NCBI RefSeq assembly: GCF_036346875.1
Contig: NZ_CP107852.1
Span: 6,324,001-6,388,000 of the forward strand
Source: Nocardia sp. NBC_00508
Lineage (GTDB): Bacteria; Actinomycetota; Actinomycetes; Mycobacteriales; Mycobacteriaceae
Length of the DNA: 64,000 nt
Direction of reading: 5' to 3'
Part shown: in pieces, positions 26,597 to 35,281 of the stretch
Layout: the number at the start of each line of letters is the position of its first letter
Numbering within the stretch: the first letter of the stretch is position 1
Translations under genes and position numbers: made by a program
The notes under the pieces: generated by a model
The model's database searches: none
What the model was told of the DNA's origin: nothing
The model's input: the letters and a program-made list of their open reading frames with translations, nothing else

Positions 26597-27394
26597 TCAG
26601 GGACGAGTTCCGATCACGACGGTCGCGTAGTGCTCGCCGGATTCCGCGACGCGGCCCGCGAGGCCGTGCTTGCTCAGGATGGCGAGCGCGAGCGGCGCCT
26701 GTTCTTCGCTGGACTCGACCAGCAGGTGGCCGCCCGAGGCGAGCCAGGCGGAGGAGTCGGTGGCGACGCGGCGGAAGGTGTCGAGGCCGTCGGATCCGCC
26801 GTCGAGGGCAGTGCGCGGTTCGTGCTCGCGGGCCTCGGGCGGCATCTGCGCGATCATCGCCGAGGGAACGTAGGGGGTGTTGCAGAGCAGGATGTCGATG
26901 CAGCCGCGCAGTTCCTCCGGCAGGGCCTCGAACAGATCGCCCTGGTAGACAGGGGCGCCGAGCGGGGTGAGATTGCGGCGGGCGCACTCCACCGCGACGG
27001 GATCGAGGTCGGCGGCCGCGAGGGTCACCGTGCGGCCCTCCGCCGCGACGATCGTGGCCGCCGCCAGGCCCAGAGCGCCGGAGCCGCAACACAGGTCGAC
27101 CACCATCGGGTGACCCGTCCTGGTGCGGATCAGCTCGACCGCTTGGTCGACGAGGAACGCGGTGCGTTGCCGCGGCACGAAAACGCCGGGGGACACCGCG
27201 ACCCGCAGCCCGTGGAACTCGGCCCAGCCGAGCACATGCTCCAGCGGGGTGCCGGTCACACGCTGGGCGACCAGGGCCGGGAGAGCGGCGCCGGTCTCCG
27301 CGGCGGCGGCGATGAGCAGTCGCGCCTCGTCCTCGGCGAACACACAGCCCGCCGCGCGGAGTTGGGCGACCACATCGGTTCCGGCTGACGTCAC
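26597..27394 (-). CDS. HemK/PrmC-like protein N5-glutamine methyltransferase
   Basis: A 265-residue SAM-dependent methyltransferase. The SAM site is VVDLCCGSGALGLA and the catalytic motif is CNTPYVP, in place of the usual NPPY. An N-terminal helical domain (about residues 1-75) like that of PrmC precedes it. PrmC methylates the GGQ glutamine of release factors, but the altered NTPY motif marks a paralogous group whose substrate is not certain. GTG 27394 is chosen because the family N-terminus begins there; the longer upstream frame overlaps the YdcF gene. Confidence 0.82.
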   Translation of the reverse strand: MTSAGTDVVAQLRAAGCVFAEDEARLLIAAAAETGAALPALVAQRVTGTPLEHVLGWAEFHGLRVAVSPGVFVPRQRTAFLVDQAVELIRTRTGHPMVVDLCCGSGALGLAAATIVAAEGRTVTLAAADLDPVAVECARRNLTPLGAPVYQGDLFEALPEELRGCIDILLCNTPYVPSAMIAQMPPEAREHEPRTALDGGSDGLDTFRRVATDSSAWLASGGHLLVESSEEQAPLALAILSKHGLAGRVAESGEHYATVVIGTRP

Positions 27395-27445
27395 CGCGCC
27401 ATCCTGCCGCGTGCACGCGTGATTCCGCCAACGGATTTCCACGAC

Positions 27446-27481
27446 GATCGGGACCCGCACCCGCGGGTGCGGGTCCCGATC
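27446..27481. terminator. Perfect 18-bp palindrome, likely terminator
   Basis: The sequence from 27446 to 27481 is perfectly self-complementary, with arms of 18 bases and no spacer. It begins at the stop codon of the leftward YdcF gene and lies before the leftward methyltransferase gene. It should form a strong hairpin in YdcF mRNA. No U-tract follows, as is common in actinobacteria. Confidence 0.65.
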
Positions 27482-27483
27482 CG

Positions 27484-28356
27484 TCAGCGTCCGGTACTCA
27501 ACTGGAAGGTACGCGTGGCGTCGAGGTAGATGCCGCGCTGCGACGCTCTGCCGGGCGGGGGTAGCTGTGCGACCAGTTGCTCCAGCGAAGTCGTAGCTCC
27601 GACGACCCGGGTGCCCGCGACGATGAAGTCGGCGACGGCCCGTCGAATGTGATTGGGCGAGGTGACCACGATCGCGCTCGTCGCACCCACATCCCGCAGC
27701 ATCCGCGTGCTGAACAGGGCGTTCTGCACGGTCGAGCCCGCACCGCTCTCCACGTGGATCCGCGCCGCAGGCACACCGTGGGCGACCAGCCAGTGGCGCA
27801 TGGCCTCGGCCTCGCTGATGCCGTTCTGCGGATTGCCGCCGGTGACGACGATCGGCGAAAACGGTGCGGCGATCGACTGCACCCACGCGGCGGTGAGCCG
27901 GTTCACCAGTTCCGGGCGCGGCGACCCGTCCGGGAGCAGGCCGTAGCCCAGCACGACGATGCCGGTCTGCGGCCCGGCCAGCGCGGGCAGCGGATTCGGC
28001 AGGGTGCCGACCGCGGCGCGGACGGCGCCGAGCACGTTGTCGGTGCCCTGCGCCATGCCCGGATCGATGACGCGCAACCGTGCCATGGCATCGATGAGCG
28101 CGGGCAGGTCGCCCGCGTAATCGGACCAGATCGCCTGCAGGGAGAGCGCTTCCGCGTCATTGGGGTCGGCGCCGATGAGGGCGCGCAGGTCGGCCCGGCC
28201 CGCCGCGTCGTCGCCGTTGGCGAAGTGGCGCTGGGCGGAGTTGTAGAGGGCCGCGGTGTCCGGTGCGGCGTGTGCGGGAACACCGGCCAGACCGGTAAGG
28301 GAGAACGCGGCGAACGACGTCGCGACGAGCAGTTTCACATGCCTCGAGATCTTCAC
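27484..28356 (-). CDS. YdcF-family (DUF218) exported protein
   Basis: A 290-residue protein with a signal peptide (VKLLVATSFAAFSLTGLAG, then AHAA). Two parts follow: a helical repeat-like segment (about 25-110) with NSAQRHFANGDDAAGRADL, and a DUF218 domain with IVVLGYGLLPDG, VTGGNPQNG, SEAEAMRHWL and VTSPNHIRR. DUF218 proteins such as SanA and YdcF act in the envelope, with an undefined enzymatic activity. I chose GTG 28356 with AAAGG upstream; starts at 28368 and 28398 are possible. Confidence 0.8.
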   Translation of the reverse strand: MKISRHVKLLVATSFAAFSLTGLAGVPAHAAPDTAALYNSAQRHFANGDDAAGRADLRALIGADPNDAEALSLQAIWSDYAGDLPALIDAMARLRVIDPGMAQGTDNVLGAVRAAVGTLPNPLPALAGPQTGIVVLGYGLLPDGSPRPELVNRLTAAWVQSIAAPFSPIVVTGGNPQNGISEAEAMRHWLVAHGVPAARIHVESGAGSTVQNALFSTRMLRDVGATSAIVVTSPNHIRRAVADFIVAGTRVVGATTSLEQLVAQLPPPGRASQRGIYLDATRTFQLSTGR

Positions 28357-28587
28357 TACAGTCGACACCTTTCCGCTGAGGAACGGGTTGGCACGCACTA
28401 GCAGTCAGCTGGGGCAAACAGAGATCACGATACGGGCGATCGAACGCGACATAAGGGAACTGCCGGGCGGATTCCGCGCTGGTGTTGCGTGTGTCCACCT
28501 GGTAAGACCCCCGACAGAGGTGGGCAGACGGCCCGGCGCGGGGCGGCGACGGAGTTCGGGCGGACGCGCCCATTAGGCTGTGTCGAC

Positions 28588-29442
28588 GTGGATACCGTTT
28601 CGCTGTCCGGCAAGGAACTCGCCGCCGCCATCAACGCCGACACCAAGGCCCGCGCCGCCGCACTCACCGAGGACGCGGCCGCGCCGCGTCTCGCGCTGAT
28701 CGTGGCGAACGACGACCCGGCCAGCGCCTGGTATGTGAACTCACTCCGCAAGGCGGCCGAGCGGCTCGGGATCGCCTGCGACACAGTCGATCTCGGTGCG
28801 GACGCGACCGTGGCGGCGATCCGCGCCGAACTCTCCGCCCGCGGCGAGGATCGTGGCACCGACGCGATCATGCTGCAGACCCCCCTGCCGGCCGGCGTCA
28901 CGCTCGACGACGTGAGCTCTGCGATCGTCGCGACCAAGGACGTGGACGGCGTGAGCCCGCTCTCGCTCGGCCTGCTCGCGGCCGGGCTGGACGGTTTCGT
29001 ACCCGCCACCTCCGAGGCCGTGGTGGAACTGCTCGACCACCACGAGATCCCGCTCGCCGGTCGCCATGTCGCGGTCGTCGGCCGCTCGAACATCGTCGGG
29101 AAGCCGCTCGCTCAGCTGCTGCTGGCGAAGGACGCCACGGTCACGGTGTGCCATTCCCGCACCGCCGACCTGGCCGCCGTCACGGCCGCCGCCGACGTCG
29201 TCGTCGCCGCAGCGGGCCGCATCGGTCTGATCTCCGGCAAACACATCCGCGAGGACGCGGTCGTCATCGACGTCGGCACCAACGAAGCGCCCGACGGCAA
29301 GATCGTCGGTGATGTCGAGGCGGACTCGGTCCGCGGCAAGGCCGCAGGCCTGAGCCCCGTTCCGGGCGGCGTCGGTCCGGTGACCACCGCCCTGCTGATG
29401 CGCCACGTCGTCACCGCCGCCGAAACCAGCCGCCAGAACTGA
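28588..29442 (+). CDS. FolD-like methylene-THF dehydrogenase paralogue with altered active site
   Basis: A 284-residue protein of the FolD family (methylene-THF dehydrogenase/methenyl-THF cyclohydrolase). The NADP domain is intact (VVGRSNIVGKPLA; DVGTN; GGVGPVTTALLM). The catalytic domain is altered. In the YxxxK motif the lysine needed for cyclohydrolase activity is Leu53 (YVNSL). VQLPLP is LQTPLP, and GFHPxN is GVSPLS. Gln97 and Asp120 are kept. It is probably a dehydrogenase-biased or otherwise specialised paralogue; this is an inference. GTG 28588 fits the family start. A canonical FolD is expected elsewhere in the genome. Confidence 0.82.
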   Translation: MDTVSLSGKELAAAINADTKARAAALTEDAAAPRLALIVANDDPASAWYVNSLRKAAERLGIACDTVDLGADATVAAIRAELSARGEDRGTDAIMLQTPLPAGVTLDDVSSAIVATKDVDGVSPLSLGLLAAGLDGFVPATSEAVVELLDHHEIPLAGRHVAVVGRSNIVGKPLAQLLLAKDATVTVCHSRTADLAAVTAAADVVVAAAGRIGLISGKHIREDAVVIDVGTNEAPDGKIVGDVEADSVRGKAAGLSPVPGGVGPVTTALLMRHVVTAAETSRQN

Positions 29443-29507
29443 GTGCTCGCCGCCCTCGTCACCGCACACGGCGGCGTCTCGCGCGGACCGAAACGGCGCG
29501 CCGGGGT

Positions 29508-30281
29508 TCACCCGCGACTGATGGCGCTGATCAGGGTGCGGTTGCCGTCCTTGGTCGTGGTGACGATCTGCGGGTTGTAGGTGACCGGAGGTTGTCCGGG
29601 GCGATGCTCGGTGACGACCACGACGTACTGGCCTGCGAAAGCACCGGGGCTGATGGCCACGCAGTGGGTGGTCCCCGCGGGAATGGTGTCGATGCCCCGC
29701 TGGATGGCGTCGGCGGTCTGCACGGCGGCGTCGGCGGTCGTCGTGCTACGGACCTGATCGCCGGAGCGGACTACGTAGTAGGCGTGCTGAAAGGCGAAGA
29801 TCACCGCGGGGCCGGAATCGAAGCCGCCCACACCGTTGCCCTGGATCCGGTTGCCGACCCGCTCGGCCGCGCACTCCGTGATCGGCGTCGCCGCCGAGGC
29901 GGCGGCCTGGGCGGACGGCGCAGGCCCGGCCGGCTGTCCGGAGCCGCCGGTACCGAACTGCAGGTAGGCGGCGAAGATCAGAGCGGCGACGCCGAGCGTG
30001 CCGAGCAGCGGTATCGCCCACCGCCGCTTCGGACGCGGCGCGCGCGAACGATCGATCAGTCCGGTGAATCGGTCTTCGTAGGGTGCGAACTCGGGTGCCG
30101 GTGCGGGCCCAGGTGGCGGCTGCGTGGCGGCGGGTAGCTGGTCGACCCAGGTGGACCACTCACCCTGATAGTCCTCGCCGCCCACGCGCGGCTCGCCGGG
30201 CCCCTCCGGTCCGCCCCGGCCACCGCGGTCGTAGCCGGGTCGAGCGCTCATCTCCGGTCGATCCATCGCCCCACCCTTCAT
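29508..30281 (-). CDS. Single-pass membrane protein with an exported C-terminal domain
   Basis: A 257-residue protein. About 80 residues of a Pro/Gly-rich cytoplasmic tail lead to one membrane helix (IPLLGTLGVAALIFAAYLQF, about 90-109), an Ala/Pro-rich linker and a compact extracellular domain of about 110 residues with two cysteines. The architecture is common in Mycobacteriales envelope proteins of unknown role. A start at 30266 would remove five residues. It is convergent with folD. Confidence 0.72.
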   Translation of the reverse strand: MKGGAMDRPEMSARPGYDRGGRGGPEGPGEPRVGGEDYQGEWSTWVDQLPAATQPPPGPAPAPEFAPYEDRFTGLIDRSRAPRPKRRWAIPLLGTLGVAALIFAAYLQFGTGGSGQPAGPAPSAQAAASAATPITECAAERVGNRIQGNGVGGFDSGPAVIFAFQHAYYVVRSGDQVRSTTTADAAVQTADAIQRGIDTIPAGTTHCVAISPGAFAGQYVVVVTEHRPGQPPVTYNPQIVTTTKDGNRTLISAISRG

Positions 30282-30384
30282 CAGGTCCCCGTCAGGTTAT
30301 CCGCAATGCCACGATGCGGGAACGCGGTGCCGCGTCCCTACGCCGAGCCGCACGCACAACGGAGAATACTGCCCGGTACCCGAA

Positions 30385-31134
30385 TCACCAGTGTGTGACC
30401 ACCGGGTCTCCGATACCGATGGTGTGATAGACCCATTGAGCGTCATCGGGGGCGAGATTGATACAACCGTGGCTGACGTTCGCGTAACCCTGCTGATCCA
30501 TCGACCACGGGGCGGAATGGATGAAAACGCCACTCCAGGTGAGGCGTTCGGCGAACTCGCCATTGATGATGTAGCCCTCCGGCGAGCTCAGCGGAACGCC
30601 GATGGTGCGGGAGTCGAACACGATCGAACGGAACTTCTCCAGGACCGGCCACGTGCCCGACGGTGTTTCCCAGCCCGGCTTGCCCATCGAGGCGGGCATG
30701 GTCCGCACGACGGTGCCGCCGATGGTGACGGTGAACGTGTGCGCCGACATGTCCGCGTCGCCGAAAACGCCTGCGTTGGTCCGGAACTCCGTGCGTGTGC
30801 CGCCGACCGAGACGACGATGTGGGCATTGGCGGGCAGGAACCCGGTCGGCGTCCACACCGCTTCGCGATCGCCGGTCCACGCGAGCGTGCCCGCGAGTGG
30901 CTGGGTCGTTCTGATGTCGATGGATTGTTCCGTGCGTGCGCGATCCGTCACGGGCGCGGCGAAACGAATGGTCACGGGATGAGCGACACCCACCACTTGG
31001 CCGTTCGCGGGTCCGATCGCCGCCACGGCAGGTGCCGATGGCCGTGCGATCGTCGCTGCCGCCGCACCCGACCCGACCGCGGCCAGTGCCACGATCACGG
31101 TCGCGAGGAACAGGTACCGAATAGCGCTCCTCAT
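30385..31134 (-). CDS. L,D-transpeptidase (YkuD), exported
   Basis: A 250-residue (including the start) exported enzyme with a signal peptide (YLFLATVIVALAAVGSGAAA). An Ig-like domain (about 35-120) precedes the catalytic domain. The active site is VSHGCINLAP, the YkuD SHGCxN motif with its nucleophile cysteine. It forms 3-3 peptidoglycan cross-links, abundant in Mycobacteriales. ATG 31134 was chosen because the signal peptide begins there; the frame is open to 31176. It appears monocistronic. Confidence 0.92.
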   Translation of the reverse strand: MRSAIRYLFLATVIVALAAVGSGAAAATIARPSAPAVAAIGPANGQVVGVAHPVTIRFAAPVTDRARTEQSIDIRTTQPLAGTLAWTGDREAVWTPTGFLPANAHIVVSVGGTRTEFRTNAGVFGDADMSAHTFTVTIGGTVVRTMPASMGKPGWETPSGTWPVLEKFRSIVFDSRTIGVPLSSPEGYIINGEFAERLTWSGVFIHSAPWSMDQQGYANVSHGCINLAPDDAQWVYHTIGIGDPVVTHW

Positions 31135-31311
31135 GGCGTCCACCCCTTCGAGATGGTGTGGTAGGCAATGAAACATTCTAGGCCCCCATGATCAACTCGG
31201 CCACGGATGAATTCGGTCCGCGGTCGAGTCGTAGTCGGAGGATTCGCCTACCACTGGTCGCCTACCCGTTCGAGCGGGAAGGAAACCGGCGTCGGCGCCG
31301 CGGCGACTCGG

Positions 31312-31746
31312 TCAGCGGGCGGATCGCATGGGCAGCGGCTCCGGCTCGGTTGCCGACCGAGCGTCGAATTCCGCTCGTGCGGCGAGGATTTCATGCTGGT
31401 GCTCGACGGCCCAGACGCCCATGGCGTGGCTGAGTGCACCGATGCTCGAACCGAGTTCGGTGAGGGAGTACTCCACCCGCGGCGGCACCGTGGGATAGAC
31501 CGCGCGACGCACGAGTCCCTCGCGTTCCAGGTTGCGCAGCGTGCGGGTGAGCATCTTCTGGGTGATGCCGTCCAGGCGGCGGCGCAGATCGTTGAAGCGG
31601 ATCGGCCCGTCGTTGTCGCGCAGGACGCTCAGCACGAGCATGACCCACTTGTCGGCGAGGACGGCCAGCACTTGCCGGGCGGGACAGTGGTGCAAGTAGC
31701 TCTCGACCAGGGTGGGCGCGGTGGACCAGTCGCAGGCAGTATCCAT
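31312..31746 (-). CDS. HxlR-family transcriptional regulator
   Basis: A 144-residue winged-helix regulator. It begins with a cysteine (MDTACD) followed by LADKWVMLVLSVLRDNDGP, the HxlR signature, and RFNDLRRRLDGITQKMLTRT. Many HxlR proteins sense electrophiles or oxidants through an N-terminal cysteine. It diverges from a quinone-reductase-type gene with a palindrome between them, the classic arrangement of a redox-sensing repressor and its target. ATG 31746 is the family-typical start. Confidence 0.9.
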   Translation of the reverse strand: MDTACDWSTAPTLVESYLHHCPARQVLAVLADKWVMLVLSVLRDNDGPIRFNDLRRRLDGITQKMLTRTLRNLEREGLVRRAVYPTVPPRVEYSLTELGSSIGALSHAMGVWAVEHQHEILAARAEFDARSATEPEPLPMRSAR

Positions 31747-31767
31747 TGGGTACCTCGATATCAAAAA

Positions 31768-31791
31768 GGTGCCTTCTTTCCAGAAGGTACC
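31768..31791. promoter_or_regulatory. Candidate HxlR operator
   Basis: GGTGCCTTCT (31768-31777) and AGAAGGTACC (31782-31791) form an inverted repeat with nine of ten matching bases around a 4-base spacer. It lies in the 66-base gap between the divergent HxlR and quinone reductase genes and could control both. A further GGTACC is found at 31749-31754. Confidence 0.6.
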
Positions 31792-31812
31792 AGGCTCTCG
31801 CAGAATCGTCGC

Positions 31813-32715
31813 ATGCTCGCAATCACGCAGAACGCGTTCGGAGGTCCGGAAGTTCTCCAGGTGGCCGAGGTCGACCGGCCGCGACCCGGCCCGGGGGAGG
31901 TGCTGGTGCGGGTCGCCGCCACCAGCGTCAACGCGGCCGATTGGAAGGTGCGCGCGGGGCTGATCAGCGCGCTCGGTGATCCGCCGCTGACGCTGGGACT
32001 CGACGTCTCGGGTGTCGTCGACGAGCTCGGTCCCGGCGTGGAGCGCTTCGCGGTCGGTGACCCGGTGTACGGCATGGTGTTCGGCGGCGCCAATGCGGAA
32101 TACGTTATGGCGCAGGCGTCCACGCTGGCACCGATACCGAGGAGCGTCGACTTCGTGCAGGCGGCGGCGCTGCCGACGGCGGCGCTGACGGCGTGGCAGT
32201 CGCTGGCCGCGCTCGGGGCGGGGCAGCGTCTGCTCGTGCACGCGGCCGCGGGCGGCGTGGGTCACCTCGCGGTGCAGATCGCCCGGCACCGCGGGGCGTT
32301 CGTGGCAGGAACCGCACGCGCAGCCAACCACGAGTACCTGCGTTCACTCGGCGCCGATGAGGTGATCGACTACACCGCAGTCGATTTCGGCACCGCGGTC
32401 CGCGACGTGGACATCGTGCTCGACTTGGTCGGCGGCGAATACGGTTCCCGCTCGGTCCGTGTGTTACGTCCCGACGGCAGATTGATCGACGCCCAGGGTT
32501 CGGATGCGGAATCCGACCCGCGTTACGAGCGTTTCTACGTCGAGCCGTCCGGCGTCTCGCTGCGCGAGATCACCACCATGGTCGAGCGCGGGCATCTGCG
32601 CGCCATGATCGACCAGGTGCTGCCGCTACCGGAAATCGCGAAGGCGCATCGGATCAGCGAATCCGGACGGGTGCGCGGCAAAATCGTGCTGGTCGCCTGG
32701 AACCCGCCTGCATGA
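31813..32715 (+). CDS. Zinc-independent NADPH:quinone oxidoreductase (MDR family)
   Basis: A 300-residue medium-chain dehydrogenase. The N-terminal GroES-like domain starts MLAITQNAFGGPEVLQ and the NADPH site is LVHAAAGGVGHLAVQIA. Alcohol-dehydrogenase zinc ligands are absent, as in quinone oxidoreductases. It would reduce quinones or enals as a detoxification step. Its divergence from an HxlR regulator supports induction by electrophile stress. ATG 31813 is the first family-consistent start; the frame is open far upstream but that overlaps HxlR. Confidence 0.88.
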   Translation: MLAITQNAFGGPEVLQVAEVDRPRPGPGEVLVRVAATSVNAADWKVRAGLISALGDPPLTLGLDVSGVVDELGPGVERFAVGDPVYGMVFGGANAEYVMAQASTLAPIPRSVDFVQAAALPTAALTAWQSLAALGAGQRLLVHAAAGGVGHLAVQIARHRGAFVAGTARAANHEYLRSLGADEVIDYTAVDFGTAVRDVDIVLDLVGGEYGSRSVRVLRPDGRLIDAQGSDAESDPRYERFYVEPSGVSLREITTMVERGHLRAMIDQVLPLPEIAKAHRISESGRVRGKIVLVAWNPPA

Positions 32716-32728
32716 ACGAGCTACCGCC

Positions 32729-32750
32729 GCGCCGATGAGTTCATCGGCGC
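32729..32750. terminator. Bidirectional terminator hairpin
   Basis: GCGCCGATGA (32729-32738) and TCATCGGCGC (32741-32750) pair perfectly around a 2-base centre. The hairpin sits between two convergent genes, 14 bases after the quinone reductase stop and 16 bases before the end of the cyclodeaminase-family gene. No T-tract follows. Confidence 0.7.
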
Positions 32751-32765
32751 CCGGGGAGCGAGGGA

Positions 32766-33425
32766 CTATTTGCGTACCGCATGCACGACGTCGGCGTGCA
32801 GGGCGTCCGCGCGAGCGGTCAGCTCCTCGATGCGTACCAGCACGGACGCGAAGCGATCGCCCTCGGCCGCGGGCAGCGACGCCAGGTTGATCTCGATATT
32901 GAGCTGCGAGCTGGCCGCGGCGGCACAGCAGGCGTCGGCGGCGGCGCCGATATCGGTGACCACGTTCGGGTTTCCGATCGGGAACAGTTCCGCGGCCAGC
33001 GAGAGCACCTCGTCGGCCTCGTCGACGACCGCGGTCGGCACGCGGGCGGCCTCGACCAGTGCGGCATTGATCGCCGCGGTGCGGGCGGCGCGGTCCTCCG
33101 GAGTGTCCTTGGGCAGCTTGTAGGCGGCGCCGACGGCCAGGAACGCGGCGGCGTCGGCGTCAGCGAGTTCCAGTGCGCGCTCGCGTGCGGCGTCCGCGGC
33201 CTCGATGATGCGATCGACCACGGGACGGTTGTCCGCGTCCTTTGTCCGGGTGGTGTAGCGAGCCACCATCGCCACCAGCGCGGCGGCCTGCGCGGCGTGC
33301 AGCGCGGCCACCGCGCCGCCGCCCGGCGCGGGAATCTTGGCGGCCAGATCGCTCAGGTACTGCGCGAGGGTGACCTCGCCGAAGGACGGCGCAGTGTCCG
33401 TTGACGACGTGCTCGGCTGCGACAC
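32766..33425 (-). CDS. Cyclodeaminase/cyclohydrolase family protein (FTCD-C/FchA)
   Basis: A 219-residue helical protein with the family motif KIPAPGGGAVAAL near residue 30 and NPNVVTDIG near 150. Relatives are the cyclodeaminase domain of formiminotransferase-cyclodeaminase and FchA, a methenyl-THF cyclohydrolase. No formiminotransferase or histidine-degradation gene is nearby, so a cyclohydrolase role in one-carbon metabolism is plausible. It lies about 3.3 kb from a FolD paralogue that lacks the cyclohydrolase lysine. Confidence 0.85.
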   Translation of the reverse strand: MSQPSTSSTDTAPSFGEVTLAQYLSDLAAKIPAPGGGAVAALHAAQAAALVAMVARYTTRTKDADNRPVVDRIIEAADAARERALELADADAAAFLAVGAAYKLPKDTPEDRAARTAAINAALVEAARVPTAVVDEADEVLSLAAELFPIGNPNVVTDIGAAADACCAAAASSQLNIEINLASLPAAEGDRFASVLVRIEELTARADALHADVVHAVRK

Positions 33426-33575
33426 GGGGATGTTGCCTTTCGTTCTACGGCGAGAGCGGGACTACGGTAGACGCTACCTCGTCGCACCGGCGGATCCGGC
33501 TGCGACCACGCCTTGACGGGCGTTCCCGCGTGGCCGGTGCGCGGGCGCTGCCTACTCGCCGTTATGTTGAGTGCC

Positions 33576-34613
33576 ATGCGGATCGGATTGGGCATCAACT
33601 ACTCGGGGGGCTTCAAGGAGGCGGCGGCGGAAGTCGCGGACCTCGAGCGGGCGGGTCTGGACATCGTGTTCGTGCCCGAGGCGTACTCGTTCGACGCGGT
33701 GAGTGCGCTCGGCTACCTGGCGGCCAAGACCACGCGTCTGCAGCTGGCCTCGGGCATCCTGCAGATCTACACGCGCACCCCGAGCCTGACCGCGATGACC
33801 GCGGCGGGCCTGGACTTCGTCTCCGACGGCCGCTTCCTGCTAGGCCTGGGTGCGTCGGGTCCACAGGTGATCGAGGGCTTCCACGGCGTGCCCTACGACT
33901 CGCCGATCGGCCGCACCAGGGAGCTGGTGGAGATCTGCCGGAAGGTGTGGCGGCGCGAGCGCCTGGAATACCAGGGCAAGCACTACCAGATCCCGCTGCC
34001 CGCCGGGCAGGGGACCGGCCTGGGCAAGCCGCTCAAGCTGATCAATCACCCGGTCCGGGACCGTATTCCGGTGCTGCTGGCCGCGCTCGGCCCGAAGAAC
34101 GTGGAGCTGGCCGCCGAGATCGCCGAAGGTTGGCAGCCGATCTTCTTCCTGCCGGAGAAGGCGCGGCAGATCTGGGGCGATTCGCTCGGGGCGGGTCTGG
34201 CGAAGCGCGACCCCGCCCTCGGTGACCTCGACGTGTTCGCCGGCCCGGCGCTGGCCATCGGGGAGAACGTCGAACCGCTGCTGGAGTTCGTGAAGCCGCA
34301 CCTGGCGCTCTACATCGGCGGCATGGGCGCCAAGGGCAAGAACTTCTACCACGCCTTGGCCACGAAGTACGGCTACGGCGCCGAGGCCGACCGTATCCAG
34401 GAGCTGTACCTCGCCGGAGAGAAGGAGGCCGCGGCCAAGGCGGTCCCGGACGCGCTGGCCCGCGACATCTCCCTGGTCGGTCCGGCGGGCTATGTCAAGG
34501 AGCGGGTCGCGGCCTTCAAGGAGGCGGGCGTCACGGTCTTGAATGTCGTCCCGATGGCGGGCACCGCCGCCGAGCGGGTCAAGCTGATCGAGCAGCTGCG
34601 CGAACTGGTGTGA
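33576..34613 (+). CDS. LLM-class F420-dependent oxidoreductase
   Basis: A 345-residue luciferase-like (TIM-barrel) oxidoreductase. It begins MRIGLGINYSGGFKEAA and has the F420/flavin-binding pattern FVPEAYSFDAVSALGYLAA, VSDGRFLLGLGASGPQV and EGFHGVPYD. Such enzymes use F420 in Mycobacteriales, but FMN cannot be excluded. The length and motif order match the family. ATG 33576 is preferred; ATG 33564 is in frame. The substrate is unknown. Confidence 0.88.
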   Translation: MRIGLGINYSGGFKEAAAEVADLERAGLDIVFVPEAYSFDAVSALGYLAAKTTRLQLASGILQIYTRTPSLTAMTAAGLDFVSDGRFLLGLGASGPQVIEGFHGVPYDSPIGRTRELVEICRKVWRRERLEYQGKHYQIPLPAGQGTGLGKPLKLINHPVRDRIPVLLAALGPKNVELAAEIAEGWQPIFFLPEKARQIWGDSLGAGLAKRDPALGDLDVFAGPALAIGENVEPLLEFVKPHLALYIGGMGAKGKNFYHALATKYGYGAEADRIQELYLAGEKEAAAKAVPDALARDISLVGPAGYVKERVAAFKEAGVTVLNVVPMAGTAAERVKLIEQLRELV

Positions 34614-34619
34614 GCGAAG

Positions 34620-34656
34620 CCCTCGCCGCCGTCGCAGGATGCGACGGCGTCGAGGG
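34620..34656. terminator. Strong bidirectional terminator hairpin
   Basis: Arms 34620-34636 and 34640-34656 pair over 17 positions with one mismatch (C26/T50) and a 3-base loop. The hairpin lies between the LLM gene stop at 34613 and the end of the convergent STAS gene at 34662. It should stop both transcripts. Confidence 0.8.
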
Positions 34657-34661
34657 ACGGG

Positions 34662-35000
34662 TCAGCTCTGCCGGAGCGCCGCGAGCGCGGCGTCCAGTGT
34701 GGAATGTAGCGCGAACACCTGATCCAGGCTGGTCATCTTCAGCTGGCGGCTGGTCGCCGGGCCTTCGGCGACGACGGCGATCGCGGTCGTGGTGCCCGCA
34801 CGTTGATGGGCGGCGACGAGCGTTGCCATGCCCGCCGAGGCGAGGAAGCTGACCGCGGTGAGGTCGATGATCAGGGCCGCGGGTTTGCCGCTGAGGATGG
34901 CCTCGATCGCGTTCTCCAGCGCCGGGGCCGTCGCCAGATCGACCTCCCCGGCCACCGTCAGTACCGTCGCGCCGTCGTGCGCCGCGACCGTGGTGGTCAT
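34662..35000 (-). CDS. STAS-domain anti-sigma factor antagonist
   Basis: A protein of about 112 residues that is a single STAS domain: VLTVAGEVDLATAPALENA, then DLTAVSFLASAGMATLVAA with the serine that partner kinases phosphorylate. Proteins of this type release sigma factors by binding their anti-sigma kinases. It is separate from the stressosome operon 5 kb away but could feed the same sigma network. ATG 35000 starts the domain; GTG 35042 and GTG 35057 are in frame and would add a short tail. Confidence 0.82.
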   Translation of the reverse strand: MTTTVAAHDGATVLTVAGEVDLATAPALENAIEAILSGKPAALIIDLTAVSFLASAGMATLVAAHQRAGTTTAIAVVAEGPATSRQLKMTSLDQVFALHSTLDAALAALRQS

Positions 35001-35046
35001 CGTGTCCGCGAGGGGATACGCGTCTCCGGAAGTGTTGGTCACCTTC

Positions 35047-35069
35047 TCACCACACACAAATTGTGGTGA
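35047..35069. promoter_or_regulatory. Inverted repeat at the STAS gene 5' end
   Basis: TCACCACA (35047-35054) and TGTGGTGA (35062-35069) are perfectly complementary around a 7-base loop. It overlaps the possible upstream starts of the STAS gene and may be an operator or a 5' RNA hairpin. Its role is unknown. Confidence 0.4.
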
Positions 35070-35281
35070 ATCCGCAACCTCGGAGTGTTCATAGCCTCAC
35101 ACAGTACATCGAGGGCGCGAGCAGGCGGAGGTCGCGGAGGTCGCGGCGCCGGCGGATGACGATGGCTATACGCGAGCGGATGCGCCTCACTCCCGCTCCA
35201 TCCACGTCAGAGTGATGTACCGGATCCAGTGCGCACTGAGACCCAGCGCGGCGGCCCACGGCTAATGGGCGCGCATTTCTG

